Origin: GCA-016699835 sp964543905 | GTDB lineage: Bacteria; Planctomycetota; Phycisphaerae; Phycisphaerales; UBA1924 | Direction: 5' to 3' | Assembly: GCA_964543905.1 (NCBI GenBank) | Contig: CAZIZO010000008.1 | Location: 116,671 to 180,670 of the forward strand | Length of the DNA: 64,000 bases | Part shown: piece after piece, positions 17,534 to 26,117 of the stretch | Position numbering within the stretch: the stretch's first letter is position 1 | How the letters are laid out: the number at the start of each line of letters is the position of its first letter | Made by a program: the position numbers and the translations under genes | The notes under the pieces: generated by a model | The model's database searches: none | Told to the model about the DNA's origin: nothing | What the model saw: only the letters and a program-made list of their open reading frames with translations

Positions 17534-18211
17534 CTATCTCCACACCATGATCTCGCCCTCACGCTTCCTGCTGATATCCGGCACGACGCAATCGTCCGCA
17601 GGGTAGCCGACCGGAAGGAGCAGATACGGCCGCTCATGCGAGGGTCGGCCGAGCAACTTGGACAAAAATCCCATCGGGCTGGGCGTGTGCGTGAGGGCGC
17701 ACAATCCTGCGTGGTGGATCGCGCACAACAGCATCCCGCACGCGATGCCCACGCTCTCATTCGCGTAATAGACCTGCCCCTGGGCGCCCTGATCGTCCGC
17801 GTCCTGCTTCATCATCTTGAACACGGCGATGAGCCACGGCGCGATCTCGAGGAAGGGTTTATCCGCGTCGGTGCCGAGTGGCGCTAGGTCCGCCAGCCAC
17901 TCGGGGGTGGCGCGACGCGCATAAAACTCGCGTTCCTCGGCCTCCGCCGCGAGCCGAATCTCGCGCTTGATCTCGGGGTCGCGGATCGCGACGAATCGCC
18001 ACGGCTGCTTGTTCGCGCCGCTCGGCGCGGTGCCCGCCGCCATCAGGCACCACCTGATCGTGTCCTGCGACACGGGGCGATCGGAAAAAAACCGAACGCT
18101 CCGACGCTGTTGCATGATGTCATAGAAGCGTCGGGCAGCGGATTCCGGGGCGACATCGATCGCGAGCGGTCGATGCGGCCGCCAACCGTGCGGGAGTGCG
18201 GGCGTCGTCAT
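17534..18211 (-). CDS. Nitroreductase family protein
   Basis: A 225-residue FMN-dependent nitroreductase-like flavoprotein. The N-terminal RRSVRFFSDRPV and GTAPSGANKQPWRFVAI are the classic FMN-binding signatures. YYANESVGIACGMLL and TPSPMGFLSKLLGRP follow. It probably reduces quinones, nitro groups or halogenated substrates with NAD(P)H; the residue pattern resembles the IYD/BluB-like branch (weak). The ATG at 18211 (MTTPALPHG) is preferred over 18262. Confidence 0.85.
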   Translation of the reverse strand: MTTPALPHGWRPHRPLAIDVAPESAARRFYDIMQQRRSVRFFSDRPVSQDTIRWCLMAAGTAPSGANKQPWRFVAIRDPEIKREIRLAAEAEEREFYARRATPEWLADLAPLGTDADKPFLEIAPWLIAVFKMMKQDADDQGAQGQVYYANESVGIACGMLLCAIHHAGLCALTHTPSPMGFLSKLLGRPSHERPYLLLPVGYPADDCVVPDISRKREGEIMVWR

Positions 18212-18266
18212 GCGCGAGCGTAGGTCGTGGCGACCGGTGATCGCTCCCGCGCCGCGTGCCACGAGT

Positions 18267-18538
18267 TCAGGTCTTGCCCGCCAACTGCCCGACGAGTGTG
18301 GCCAGCGCCTTGACGTCCTTCGACTCGAGCACCTTCACCGCCTTCGCCTTGTCCACGCCCGATTGCGAGAGCGCGAGATCGGCGCTCTTCCACAACTTCG
18401 CCGCCGATTTTCTTCGGTCGCGAGGTAGAGGTCCGACACGATCTCCTGCAACTTGTGCAGGACGCGCGAATCCGCGTGCTGGTAATAGCGGTTGACGATG
18501 CCCTGCTGGTACTTGCTGAGGTATTGACCTTTCGCCAT
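18267..18538 (-). pseudogene. Small gene of about 90 codons broken by a single-base shift
   Basis: The first 43 residues read MAKGQYLSKYQQGIVNRYY... up to DLYLATEE. The open frame then degrades, while the neighbouring frame continues as KSAAKLWKSADLALSQSGVDKAK... and ends LVGQLAGKT at 18267. The shift falls at an AAAA run on the minus strand (18408-18411). One extra A would give ...ATEEKSAAKLW... and a continuous 90-residue helical protein. It is either an assembly or sequencing error, a true frameshift, or a programmed shift. No function is known to me; the sequence looks like a conserved planctomycete small protein (weak memory). Confidence 0.65.
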
Positions 18539-18559
18539 CCCGGATCGTACGTCCGTGGG

Positions 18560-19339
18560 CTACTTCCGCATTGCGACCGTCTCGGCCACGATGTTCACCG
18601 AGGGGGACACGCAGGCCAAGGCGGACGAGGCAAAGCACGTCGGATCCTCGTGGCATTCGCCCGGACCTCGATCAAGGCACGAGGCCAAGCGCTCCGCCTC
18701 CGCCTTGCTCTGCGGCAGGAGTTCGCGAGGCCCGCTGAGGCCCAGCACGAGCACCCGCTCGGGATTCGTTTCGCACAGGCGCTGAAGGCCCACGCCCAAC
18801 AGTTCCGTGCTCGGCAAGTCTCCCACGCTTTGACCTGCCGCCAACTGGTGCGAGACCGACGTGACACAGCGGCAACGCCCGTCCGCATCCTGCGAAATCG
18901 TGAGGATGACCGTCGCGTCGCCCGGACGCGTGCCTTGTCGGACTGGAATGACCACGTCGCTGGATCGAGTGGACCCAGTCTCGGCGACCTTTGGCAAGGA
19001 TGGATTCCACTCGCCCGTCATCGGCGAGATGTTCTTGCCCGTCCCATCGGCGATGGGCCGCGATGGGGACGAAGGACGGGGCGAGAGGACGATCACGCCG
19101 ACCGCGACCAAGGCGGCGGCGGCGGCGAACCATCGCCACGACCATGCCAGCCCGCGCGTCCCGTGAGATCGAGCAGGCGTCCCCGCGAGCCGGAGGCGAG
19201 GAACGGGTCGCTGGGCGTCCTCGTGCAACTCCTCGGCTTCGACGCTGGCCCGGACGAGCGCGAGGAGCGCGTCATCGCTCCATGCCGACGGCACGCCAGA
19301 CGAGCGATCAGGAGTGTTGGGCTGGCGCGGTTTATCCAT
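18560..19339 (-). CDS. Single-pass membrane protein, possible anti-sigma partner
   Basis: A 259-residue protein with one membrane helix near residues 70-88 (WFAAAAALVAVGVIVL). It has a cytoplasmic N-terminal part (SDDALLALVRASVEAEELHED) and a Cys-containing outer part (CRCVTSV, CLDRGPGECHEDPTCF). Its start overlaps the end of the ECF sigma gene by eight bases. That arrangement and topology are typical of anti-sigma factors, but no zinc anti-sigma motif (HxxxCxxC) is seen, so the role is inferred from context. Confidence 0.6.
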   Translation of the reverse strand: MDKPRQPNTPDRSSGVPSAWSDDALLALVRASVEAEELHEDAQRPVPRLRLAGTPARSHGTRGLAWSWRWFAAAAALVAVGVIVLSPRPSSPSRPIADGTGKNISPMTGEWNPSLPKVAETGSTRSSDVVIPVRQGTRPGDATVILTISQDADGRCRCVTSVSHQLAAGQSVGDLPSTELLGVGLQRLCETNPERVLVLGLSGPRELLPQSKAEAERLASCLDRGPGECHEDPTCFASSALACVSPSVNIVAETVAMRK

Positions 19340-20015
19340 GCTCGCCTTCCTTTCGATGCGTCGATCTCACATGGTGTTGTCTGCGCGTCGGGCCCTCGCG
19401 CTCGGTCGTGGAGGGCACGGAATCGGTGCTGGAGAGGCACGCCCGCAACTTCGCGAGTGCGGCCTGTTTTCGGGCGTTGGCCGAACTCGGCGCGATGCCC
19501 AACCGAGACGCCAACTCGCGATCCGAGACGCCCGCCGCCGCCGATCGCAGGATCCACCGCTCGTCGTCTGTTAGGTCTCCCGCTCGGCCGCTCAGGAGCG
19601 CTCGGACTCGGTCGATCTGCGAGGCTTGATCGATCGCCTCGTGGGCTGGGCCGTCGGCGTCGTCGAACGCGGCCCATTCGGGCGGCGGCGCTCGCCCGGC
19701 ATGGCGCAGGTGCCGTAACCACACTTTGTGCGCCACAGCGTACGAGAATGTGGAAAGCGCGGCCCGCGCAGGGTCGTATCGACCCTGCACCAACGCCGCC
19801 CAGATCTCGGTCCAGGCCTGCTGGCAGAGTTCCTGCGCCAGATTCGCGTCGTCGTTCGTGCGTTTGCTGATGAAGCGCGCGAGTCCGGGGGCGAGCCGAT
19901 GGACGGCGTGATCAAAGGCCAACCGATCGCCCCCGAGGGCGCGAAGAGCCAGTTCCTGCAGCGTCGGCGCCGTGTGGTCGGGATCGGATGGGCAGCGAGG
20001 GCGGGGCATGCGCAC
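19332..20015 (-). CDS. ECF-type RNA polymerase sigma factor
   Basis: A 227-residue sigma-70 family factor of the extracytoplasmic-function type. Region 2 lies around residues 40-100 (ELCQQAWTEIWAALVQGRYDPARAALSTFSYAVAHKVWLRHLR). Region 4 is a helix-turn-helix at about 150-195 (LTDDERWILRSAAAGVSDRELASRLGI...). An extra basic tail follows. It directs polymerase to a dedicated promoter set, probably in response to an envelope signal sensed through the overlapping downstream membrane protein (inference). Confidence 0.85.
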   Translation of the reverse strand: MRMPRPRCPSDPDHTAPTLQELALRALGGDRLAFDHAVHRLAPGLARFISKRTNDDANLAQELCQQAWTEIWAALVQGRYDPARAALSTFSYAVAHKVWLRHLRHAGRAPPPEWAAFDDADGPAHEAIDQASQIDRVRALLSGRAGDLTDDERWILRSAAAGVSDRELASRLGIAPSSANARKQAALAKLRACLSSTDSVPSTTEREGPTRRQHHVRSTHRKEGEHG

Positions 20016-20102
20016 GAATAAGGCCGCGAGGGCGGCTCAACGTTATCCGCACGGGCGGGGTGTGTGTTCGCGTCGACGCTCGAAGTGGGATGGGGGTAAC
20101 GC

Positions 20103-21077
20103 TTATGGGGCTTCGACGGGAATAGGCGCGACCGTCGGCTTGGGCTCGATCTCGGGCGTGCTCGCCGGGCCTTTGGCGCGAGAGGCGAGGCGTTCCGGGC
20201 TGGGCACACGAACGTTCTTCGCGAGTCCCAGCATCATCATGCCCTTCAGCATGACGTAGCCGGCATCGAACTGCCACCACTTCAACCCGAGGCGAGCGGA
20301 CGCGGGAAAGGCGTGGTGGTTGTTGTGCCAGCCTTCGCCGAGCCCGAGGACGCCGAAGATCGGGTTGTTCCGGCTCTCGTCGTGGCTTTCGAAGGGGCGA
20401 TTACCCCAGAGGTGGCAGACCGAGTTGATGCTCCAGGTGATGTGGTGGACGACGAAGATGCGCACAAGCCCGCCCCAGAGGAGGCCCAGGAGCGCCCCCG
20501 ACCACGTCTGCGTGATGGCGCCGGCGATGGCGGCGGGGATCAGCAGCCCCAGCGCGACCCAGACGAGGAAGGTCTTGTGGACCCATCGCACCACGGGGTC
20601 GGATTCCAGATCCGGGACGTATCGCGCCAGGTCGGCGGGATCGGGTTCAAAGATCCACCCGATGTGCGAGCGCCACACGCCCTTGATGGCGGCCCAGACG
20701 CCCTCGCCTTCGTAGGTGTGAGGGGAGTGCGGATCGCCGTGCTCGTCGCTGTGCTGGTGATGCTTGCGATGGATCGCGGCCCACTTGATGACGGGTCCTT
20801 CCAGTGCCATGGAGCCGAGGATGCCGAGGAAGGCCTTGGTGCCGGGGCCGACTTCGAAGGATTTGTGCGTGAAATAGCGGTGATACCCCACCGTGATGCC
20901 CAGCCCGGTGGCGACGTACATCACGAACATGATGGCGAGGAGGCTCCAGTTGAAGGCGACGCCCCAGAGCATGACGATCGCGGCGATCAGCCCCAGGAAG
21001 GGCATGACGACCGCGATGAAGTTGACGGCGAGTTCGGCTTTGCGAGGTGACTTGTGCGACGGGGTAAAGACGCTCAT
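20103..21077 (-). CDS. Acyl-CoA/fatty-acid desaturase
   Basis: A 324-residue integral membrane di-iron desaturase. The three histidine boxes are HRYFTH (residues 66-71), HRKHHQHSD (103-111) and HNNHH, the last in GEGWHNNHHAFPASA. Hydrophobic pairs lie at about residues 17-60 and 190-240. It introduces a cis double bond, usually delta-9, in acyl chains to tune membrane fluidity. The ATG at 21077 gives the family length; the same frame stays open far upstream without coding signal. The C-terminal tail after the last helix is Pro/Ala/Glu rich. Confidence 0.92.
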   Translation of the reverse strand: MSVFTPSHKSPRKAELAVNFIAVVMPFLGLIAAIVMLWGVAFNWSLLAIMFVMYVATGLGITVGYHRYFTHKSFEVGPGTKAFLGILGSMALEGPVIKWAAIHRKHHQHSDEHGDPHSPHTYEGEGVWAAIKGVWRSHIGWIFEPDPADLARYVPDLESDPVVRWVHKTFLVWVALGLLIPAAIAGAITQTWSGALLGLLWGGLVRIFVVHHITWSINSVCHLWGNRPFESHDESRNNPIFGVLGLGEGWHNNHHAFPASARLGLKWWQFDAGYVMLKGMMMLGLAKNVRVPSPERLASRAKGPASTPEIEPKPTVAPIPVEAP

Positions 21078-21308
21078 GCGGGTTCCCAAGGGGTGCGAAA
21101 GAGGACAGATCGGTCCGATGTTCCACGGAACAAGAAAACGCACCGGGCTGGGGGGAAGGGTTGCACCGTGGCGACACGCCGCGTCGGGGGATGCACATGC
21201 GCGGTCGCGCGCCCCAGCGGCCTGCGCGAACGTGCCGAGAGCGTAGGCCCGAGCACCTGCGGGTGCGAGGGGAGGATCACCCAGGCCCGGCCAGTGCCGC
21301 ACGTCCGG

Positions 21309-21350
21309 ATTCTCAAAAATGAGAACCGAGCAAGCGAAGGGCTTGCTCGG
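21309..21350 (-). terminator. Rho-independent terminator after the haloperoxidase-like gene
   Basis: On the minus strand a perfect 10-bp stem CCGAGCAAGC / GCTTGCTCGG with loop CCTTC is followed by TTCTCATTTTTGAG. The rest of 21078-21403 shows nothing else I can support. Confidence 0.65.
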
Positions 21351-21403
21351 CATCGGGGGCGCGCATCCTGGGCGTGGTTCGCGGGATCGATCTCGCGAGC
21401 GTC

Positions 21404-22924
21404 TCAGCAGCCAGCCTCGAAGTGATGGAGGTAGTAGATGAGATCGTCGATCGTCACGCCACCGTCGCGTGTGCCGGTGAGCGAGCCATCGTCCACGTCC
21501 GCGTCGAAGTTTCCACGGCCAAAGACATCGAGGAAGTAGAGCAGGTCGTCGATCGTGATCCCGCCGTCGGGATAGCCCGTCCCCGAGCCATCGTCCATGT
21601 CCGCGCCGCATCGCGGTTGGAGGTAGTTTTGACCGACGTGGTGTCCGAGGGCCATGCCCGTGTTGAACCCGTCGATGCAGTCCCAGCGCCAGTGCACGCC
21701 GAGATAGATTCGGCTCATCGCGTCCTCGAACCCCATGTGTGAAAAACTCGTGAAGGTTCGCGTGGGCGAGGGTGTGGGAACGAGCGCGGCGTAGAGCGGG
21801 TCTTCCGACGTGATGGAGAAGGTCATCGCATCGGTGCCGAAGAACTCGGCGAGCACTGCGGCGGTCGAGCCACCGAACGTCGAGTGTCCCGACGTCCACG
21901 CGGGGAAGGGGGGCGTGAAGGGATTGAGCGCGAGCCAGGTGGCGTCCTGGACGGTGTCGGGGTTGCCGTCGGTGTCGGCACGCCGGATGCCCGTGATCGG
22001 GCGCCAGAGATCGATGTTCGTGCCGTACTTCATGTCCCATGCCACGATGGCCGAATCGGCGTGGGCGAGGGTGAGCAGGCCGAAGAGGCGAGCATTCTCG
22101 ACGAGGGAAAGGCCGCGGGCGGTGCTGATCTCCACGGCGATATTGAGGAGGTGTCCCGGTGGCTTGTACGTCCCGTCCACGTCGTTCGCCCAGAAGAAGG
22201 CGAGTTCGGTCTGGTCGCGCGTGCGGGTGGCGCTGTTCCGCTCTCCTACATCCTTCACTTCGTTGAACTGCGCGGTGTAGGCCGCCGACGTGAGCAGATC
22301 GGTCATGTTCGTGAACCCGCCGGGTCCGGGCAGGCGGAAGGAAGCGCCCGAGTCCAGCGTGAAAGGGTCAACGCCGTACCAGTTCGGCCCGTGGGGTTGC
22401 GAACCGCCCGTGAAGTCTTCGGGCATGACGAAGTCGCCCGGGTCGGTGCCAAAGACATAGGGGGTGTTGTTGTCCGAGCCATCGCCGAAGCGATGGATGA
22501 TCATCTGCGCCGCGGCGGCCGCGCCCACGCTGATGCCCTCCGCTTTGGACGTGCCGTTCGGGATCAGCGCCATGCGTGACGCGAGTTCGGCATCGAAGTA
22601 CGCCTGCTGGGCCGGGTAGATGTGGACGAGGACATCGTGCGCGGCCTGGGCGACGGCGGCTTCCTTCGAGCATCCCGCGCCCGCGGGCAGGAAGGCGATG
22701 TACGGGCGATGCCCGCGATGGATGGAGTTGACGGCCTCGTAGACCGCGCCGAACGTCATCGCCTCACCCCGCGAGAGCGGGCAGGGTCCACCGCCATGGA
22801 CACGCACGGCCTGGTTGAAGACGCCGACCCAATGGGTGACTTCATCGGCACGAGCGGCAGGGGGTGATGCGAGCACGCTTGCCGTACCCATGGCCGCGAT
22901 CAACAACGTGGTGTTCCGTTTCAT
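21404..22924 (-). CDS. Secreted vanadium-haloperoxidase/PAP2-like protein with two dockerin-like tails
   Basis: A 506-residue exported protein; signal peptide MKRNTTLLIAAMGTASVLASPPAARA, with AGAGGA upstream of the ATG at 22924. The vanadate/phosphate pocket motifs of the vanadium-dependent haloperoxidase/PAP2 superfamily are visible: Lys299 and WRPITGIRR (307-), TSGHSTFGG (SGHS 345-348) and SRIYLGVHWRWD (404-415), with His411 as the axial ligand candidate. Residues 440-506 hold two DDG...GGxTIDDLLYFL modules and the protein ends FEAGC. It could halogenate organic compounds or act as a phosphatase; sequence alone does not decide. Confidence 0.88.
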   Translation of the reverse strand: MKRNTTLLIAAMGTASVLASPPAARADEVTHWVGVFNQAVRVHGGGPCPLSRGEAMTFGAVYEAVNSIHRGHRPYIAFLPAGAGCSKEAAVAQAAHDVLVHIYPAQQAYFDAELASRMALIPNGTSKAEGISVGAAAAAQMIIHRFGDGSDNNTPYVFGTDPGDFVMPEDFTGGSQPHGPNWYGVDPFTLDSGASFRLPGPGGFTNMTDLLTSAAYTAQFNEVKDVGERNSATRTRDQTELAFFWANDVDGTYKPPGHLLNIAVEISTARGLSLVENARLFGLLTLAHADSAIVAWDMKYGTNIDLWRPITGIRRADTDGNPDTVQDATWLALNPFTPPFPAWTSGHSTFGGSTAAVLAEFFGTDAMTFSITSEDPLYAALVPTPSPTRTFTSFSHMGFEDAMSRIYLGVHWRWDCIDGFNTGMALGHHVGQNYLQPRCGADMDDGSGTGYPDGGITIDDLLYFLDVFGRGNFDADVDDGSLTGTRDGGVTIDDLIYYLHHFEAGC

Positions 22925-23227
22925 ATTCTGGGGTTCCTCTTGGCGCGATGCCCAATCGCTCGCGTGCTGTCCACTATGCGGTGCGAGCGTCACACTTCTC
23001 GCACACGCGATTCAAGCGTGCGATGGATTCTCCTCTCACGCGGGCGGGTTCGAAGGGCGCAAAAACAAACGTCCGTCATCCACGACCGGCCCTTGTAATT
23101 TGCACGGGATGGCACGAATGTCAAGGGAAAATTGATGATTCCCGACCAAATGGTGCGCTGCAGCCGTTGCGCGAGCGCTTATTGGGTCATTCCGTGTATG
23201 GTTCGGGGCAATCTTTTGATCGATTCC
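22925..23227 (-). other. Intergenic region upstream of the haloperoxidase-like gene
   Basis: No gene is seen. On the minus strand a perfect TTGACA occurs at 23119-23124, but the hexamer 17-18 bases downstream (AAATTA/AATTAC) is weak, so it is only a possible -35 for the gene at 22924. Confidence 0.35.
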
Positions 23228-23256
23228 AAAACAAAGCCCCTCCGGTGTGAAGGGGC
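23228..23256 (-). terminator. Rho-independent terminator of pckA
   Basis: On the minus strand GCCCCT and AGGGGC pair around a nine-base loop and are followed by TTTGTTTT. It lies 44 bases past the pckA stop. Confidence 0.65.
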
Positions 23257-23299
23257 AGAACGACGCGAGCACGACTGTCGGTTGACCAACGGCTCCGGG

Positions 23300-24910
23300 T
23301 TAGGCCTTCGGGCCCGCCTTGCGTACCGCATCGGGCATGTCGAATCCGGCGTCGTTGGCGCGGAACTTCTTGGCGAGTTCTGTGGCTTTGGCGTCGTACG
23401 CGCTGCCATCGTTCCAGGTGTTGCGGGGCTTGAGCACCTCGGCGGGGACGCCCGGCACGGCGTCGGGGAGCGGAAGGCCGAAGATCGGGTCGGGGGTGTA
23501 GTTCGCGTTCGCGAGCGTGCCGTTGAGGATGGCCGTCACCATCGCGCGGGTGTAGGAGAGTTTGAAGCGATTGCCCACGCCGTACGGCCCGCCGGACCAG
23601 CCCGTGTTGAGCAGCCACACATTTGTGCCATGTTTCTTGATCTTGTCGGCGAGTTGCTGGGCGTAGGTGATGGGCGGGCGGGGGAGGAAGACGCCGCCGA
23701 AGCAGGGGCTGAAGTTGGGTTCGGGCTCCTTGACCCCGGCCTCGGTGCCGGCGAGTTTGGAGGTGTACCCGTTGATGAAGTAGTACATCGCCTGTTCGGG
23801 GCTGAGTTTGCTGACGGGGGGCATCACGCCGTACGCGTCGGCGGTGAGGAAAATGATGTTCTTGGGGTGACCGCAGACGCTCGGAATGACGGCATTGTCG
23901 ATGAAATCGACGGGGTACGTCACGCGGGTGTTCTCGGTGAGTTTGGCGCTATCAAAGTCGGGCACGCGCGTGACCGGGTCGATGACGGTGTTCTCGAGGA
24001 CGCTGCCGAAGCGGATCGCGTTCCAGATCTCGGGCTCGCCCTCCTTGCTGAGTTTGATGCACTTGGCGTAGCAGCCGCCCTCAAAGTTGAAGACCCCCTG
24101 ATCGCTCCAGCCGTGCTCGTCGTCGCCGATGAGCGAGCGATTGGGGTCGGCGGAAAGGGTGGTCTTGCCCGTGCCCGAGAGCCCGAAGAACAGGGCCGCG
24201 TTGTCCTTGGTCCCCTTCGCCACGTTGCACGAGCAGTGCATCGGGAACACGCCCACTTCCGGCATGTCGTAGTTCATGGCGTAGAAGATGCTCTTCTTCA
24301 TCTCGCCCGCGTATTCGGTGCCGATGATGACCACGATCTTGCGCGTGAGCGACTGGGCGATGATGACCGGCGCCTTGTAGCCCATCTTCGCCTGCTCCTC
24401 GGCGGTGAGGCGCCGCTTGCCGCAGTTGAGGATGAGCCAATCGCGCTTGAACGGCGGCGTGGGCTGTCCGGGCATCACGCCCGCCGCGGTGGTGCCTTGA
24501 CGAATGAAGAGCGTCTGCGCGAAGAGCGTGTGCCACGCCTGCTCGGTGACGACCTTGACCCCGAGGCGATACTTGGGGTCGGCGCCGGCGTAGCCCTCGA
24601 ACGAATACAGCCGCGGGCGAGAGTTGAGGTGCTTCACCGCGATCTCGAGCGCCATGTCGAACTGCTGGGGGGTCACGGGCGTGTTCACCTTGCCCCACCA
24701 GATCTTGCTGTGGATGTCGGGGACGTCTTCGAGGTGCTTGTCCTTGGGGCTTCGGCCCGTGCGGTCGCCCGTGAGGCACACCAGGGCTCCGTTCGAGGCG
24801 AACTGCCCCTCGCCGTTCGCGATGGCACGCTCCACGAGTTCGGCCGAACTCGCGTTCAAGAGGACGCGATTGGGGGAAAGGTCAAGGGCGCTGAGGATCG
24901 ACTGGCTCAT
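23300..24910 (-). CDS. pckA: Phosphoenolpyruvate carboxykinase (ATP)
   Basis: A 536-residue ATP-type PEPCK converting oxaloacetate and ATP to PEP, CO2 and ADP in gluconeogenesis. It shows GDRTGRSPKDKH near the N-terminus, MHCSCNVAKG, the kinase-1a P-loop FFGLSGTGKTTLSADP, the metal-binding IGDDEHGW, and the adenine-binding end with NTGWSGGPYGVGNRF. The ATG at 24910 (MSQSILSALDL) gives family length and follows a GAGAGAG stretch. ppdK at the other end of the window serves the same PEP node. Confidence 0.98.
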   Translation of the reverse strand: MSQSILSALDLSPNRVLLNASSAELVERAIANGEGQFASNGALVCLTGDRTGRSPKDKHLEDVPDIHSKIWWGKVNTPVTPQQFDMALEIAVKHLNSRPRLYSFEGYAGADPKYRLGVKVVTEQAWHTLFAQTLFIRQGTTAAGVMPGQPTPPFKRDWLILNCGKRRLTAEEQAKMGYKAPVIIAQSLTRKIVVIIGTEYAGEMKKSIFYAMNYDMPEVGVFPMHCSCNVAKGTKDNAALFFGLSGTGKTTLSADPNRSLIGDDEHGWSDQGVFNFEGGCYAKCIKLSKEGEPEIWNAIRFGSVLENTVIDPVTRVPDFDSAKLTENTRVTYPVDFIDNAVIPSVCGHPKNIIFLTADAYGVMPPVSKLSPEQAMYYFINGYTSKLAGTEAGVKEPEPNFSPCFGGVFLPRPPITYAQQLADKIKKHGTNVWLLNTGWSGGPYGVGNRFKLSYTRAMVTAILNGTLANANYTPDPIFGLPLPDAVPGVPAEVLKPRNTWNDGSAYDAKATELAKKFRANDAGFDMPDAVRKAGPKA

Positions 24911-25060
24911 GTGGTGCTCTCTCGGAGAAGTGATGACTTCCGCGGCCACCTTCCCCCCTGAAACCCTGGGAATCGACCGCGTCCCACTCGCAGGGCGGAG
25001 TGGGACCACAAGCCTAGAACCTATCATGTAACGTTGCCACTCCCGCGGTCCGAGAACGCG

Positions 25061-25945
25061 TCACTTGCCCTTGATCTTCGTGGCGTTCGCGGTGAATGGA
25101 GCATCGCTCAGCGAGCACTCCGCGATCGCCTTGAAGAGCAGATCGCGCGAGACCGGACGGGTAAAGAATGCCGTCGCGGGCACGCCCGTGGCGAGCGCCA
25201 GCGCCTTCTGGCTCTGCGTGAGCACGACCAGCACCGGGGCGGCGATGGCGGCGTCGCGGAGCGTCTGCACCAGCATCTTGGGTGGACAACTCTCGATATC
25301 CCCGCTCGCGAGGATGACGGTCGCGTCCTTGGCGGCTTCGAGCGCCGCTTCCGTGGACGGGAACTCGAGCAGTTTCATCTTGGTCTCGCCCATGATGCCC
25401 GCGACGTGAGTCCGGAAGGCCTCGTTGGGCTCGATGTGCACGAGCGTTCCGCTCAGGCTCATGGGGTCCACGCTCTCGAGCGAGAAGACGCTGCTGAACG
25501 GGTCCGTCGCCACGAAATCGCGCACGCGGATCGGCTTCGTGAACGCGATGCCCAACTCGTGCACCACGCCTCCGCGGTGCTGACAGCGGACGACCTTGCC
25601 CGAGACGGGCGTCGGCCCGCGACGGAGGTGCGGCAGGATGATCTTGCAGTTGCATCCGACATGCACGAACGACGCGTGCAGGACGCTCGCGCCGCCCCTC
25701 GAGAGATTCCGGCAGATGACCCGGATCGAGACGGTGCTCCCGCCCGGGTGCTCGATCTGCAACTCGACCGAGTCCTTGCGGAACTCCCAGCGCGCAAAGT
25801 CGCGCTTCTTCGCCGTCGCGGGCGTGAGGGACTCCGAATCGGCCATCCCCTGCGCGTTCAACTGGTCCAATAGTTTCTTGAGCGATTTGTCCTGCACGTT
25901 CAGCGAGTTGAGTCGCGCACGTTGCGAGTCGGAGGTGTTGGACAT
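25061..25945 (-). CDS. PilZ-domain protein with degenerate receiver domain
   Basis: A 294-residue paralogue of the protein at 26118-27257. A PilZ-like beta-barrel lies at about residues 50-155 (RDFARWEFRKDS, NLSRGGASVL, GVVHELGIAF). A receiver-like domain at about 166-280 has lost the phosphoacceptor: ILASGDIES has Ser214 where the paralogue has Asp, and FTRP has Arg263 where Lys is expected. It may bind c-di-GMP or a partner without being phosphorylated (inference). The start at 25945 (MSNTSDSQRARLNSLN) is chosen because it lines up with the paralogue's MKAPQSTAHSRGRLNSIG. Confidence 0.75.
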   Translation of the reverse strand: MSNTSDSQRARLNSLNVQDKSLKKLLDQLNAQGMADSESLTPATAKKRDFARWEFRKDSVELQIEHPGGSTVSIRVICRNLSRGGASVLHASFVHVGCNCKIILPHLRRGPTPVSGKVVRCQHRGGVVHELGIAFTKPIRVRDFVATDPFSSVFSLESVDPMSLSGTLVHIEPNEAFRTHVAGIMGETKMKLLEFPSTEAALEAAKDATVILASGDIESCPPKMLVQTLRDAAIAAPVLVVLTQSQKALALATGVPATAFFTRPVSRDLLFKAIAECSLSDAPFTANATKIKGK

Positions 25946-26117
25946 TCCGGAGGGGTATGACATGTGCAGGATCCGGGGGGTGCACGGTTTTGTCGGCAGG
26001 TCCGTGACCGCCATTCATGAAAAGACCCGATGATTCTCCATTCCGATAGGGGCTGGACCCTACATTCGCTCTCATCTCCTCGTCGTCGCGGGGGATGACC
26101 ACCGATCCGGGGGGCCG

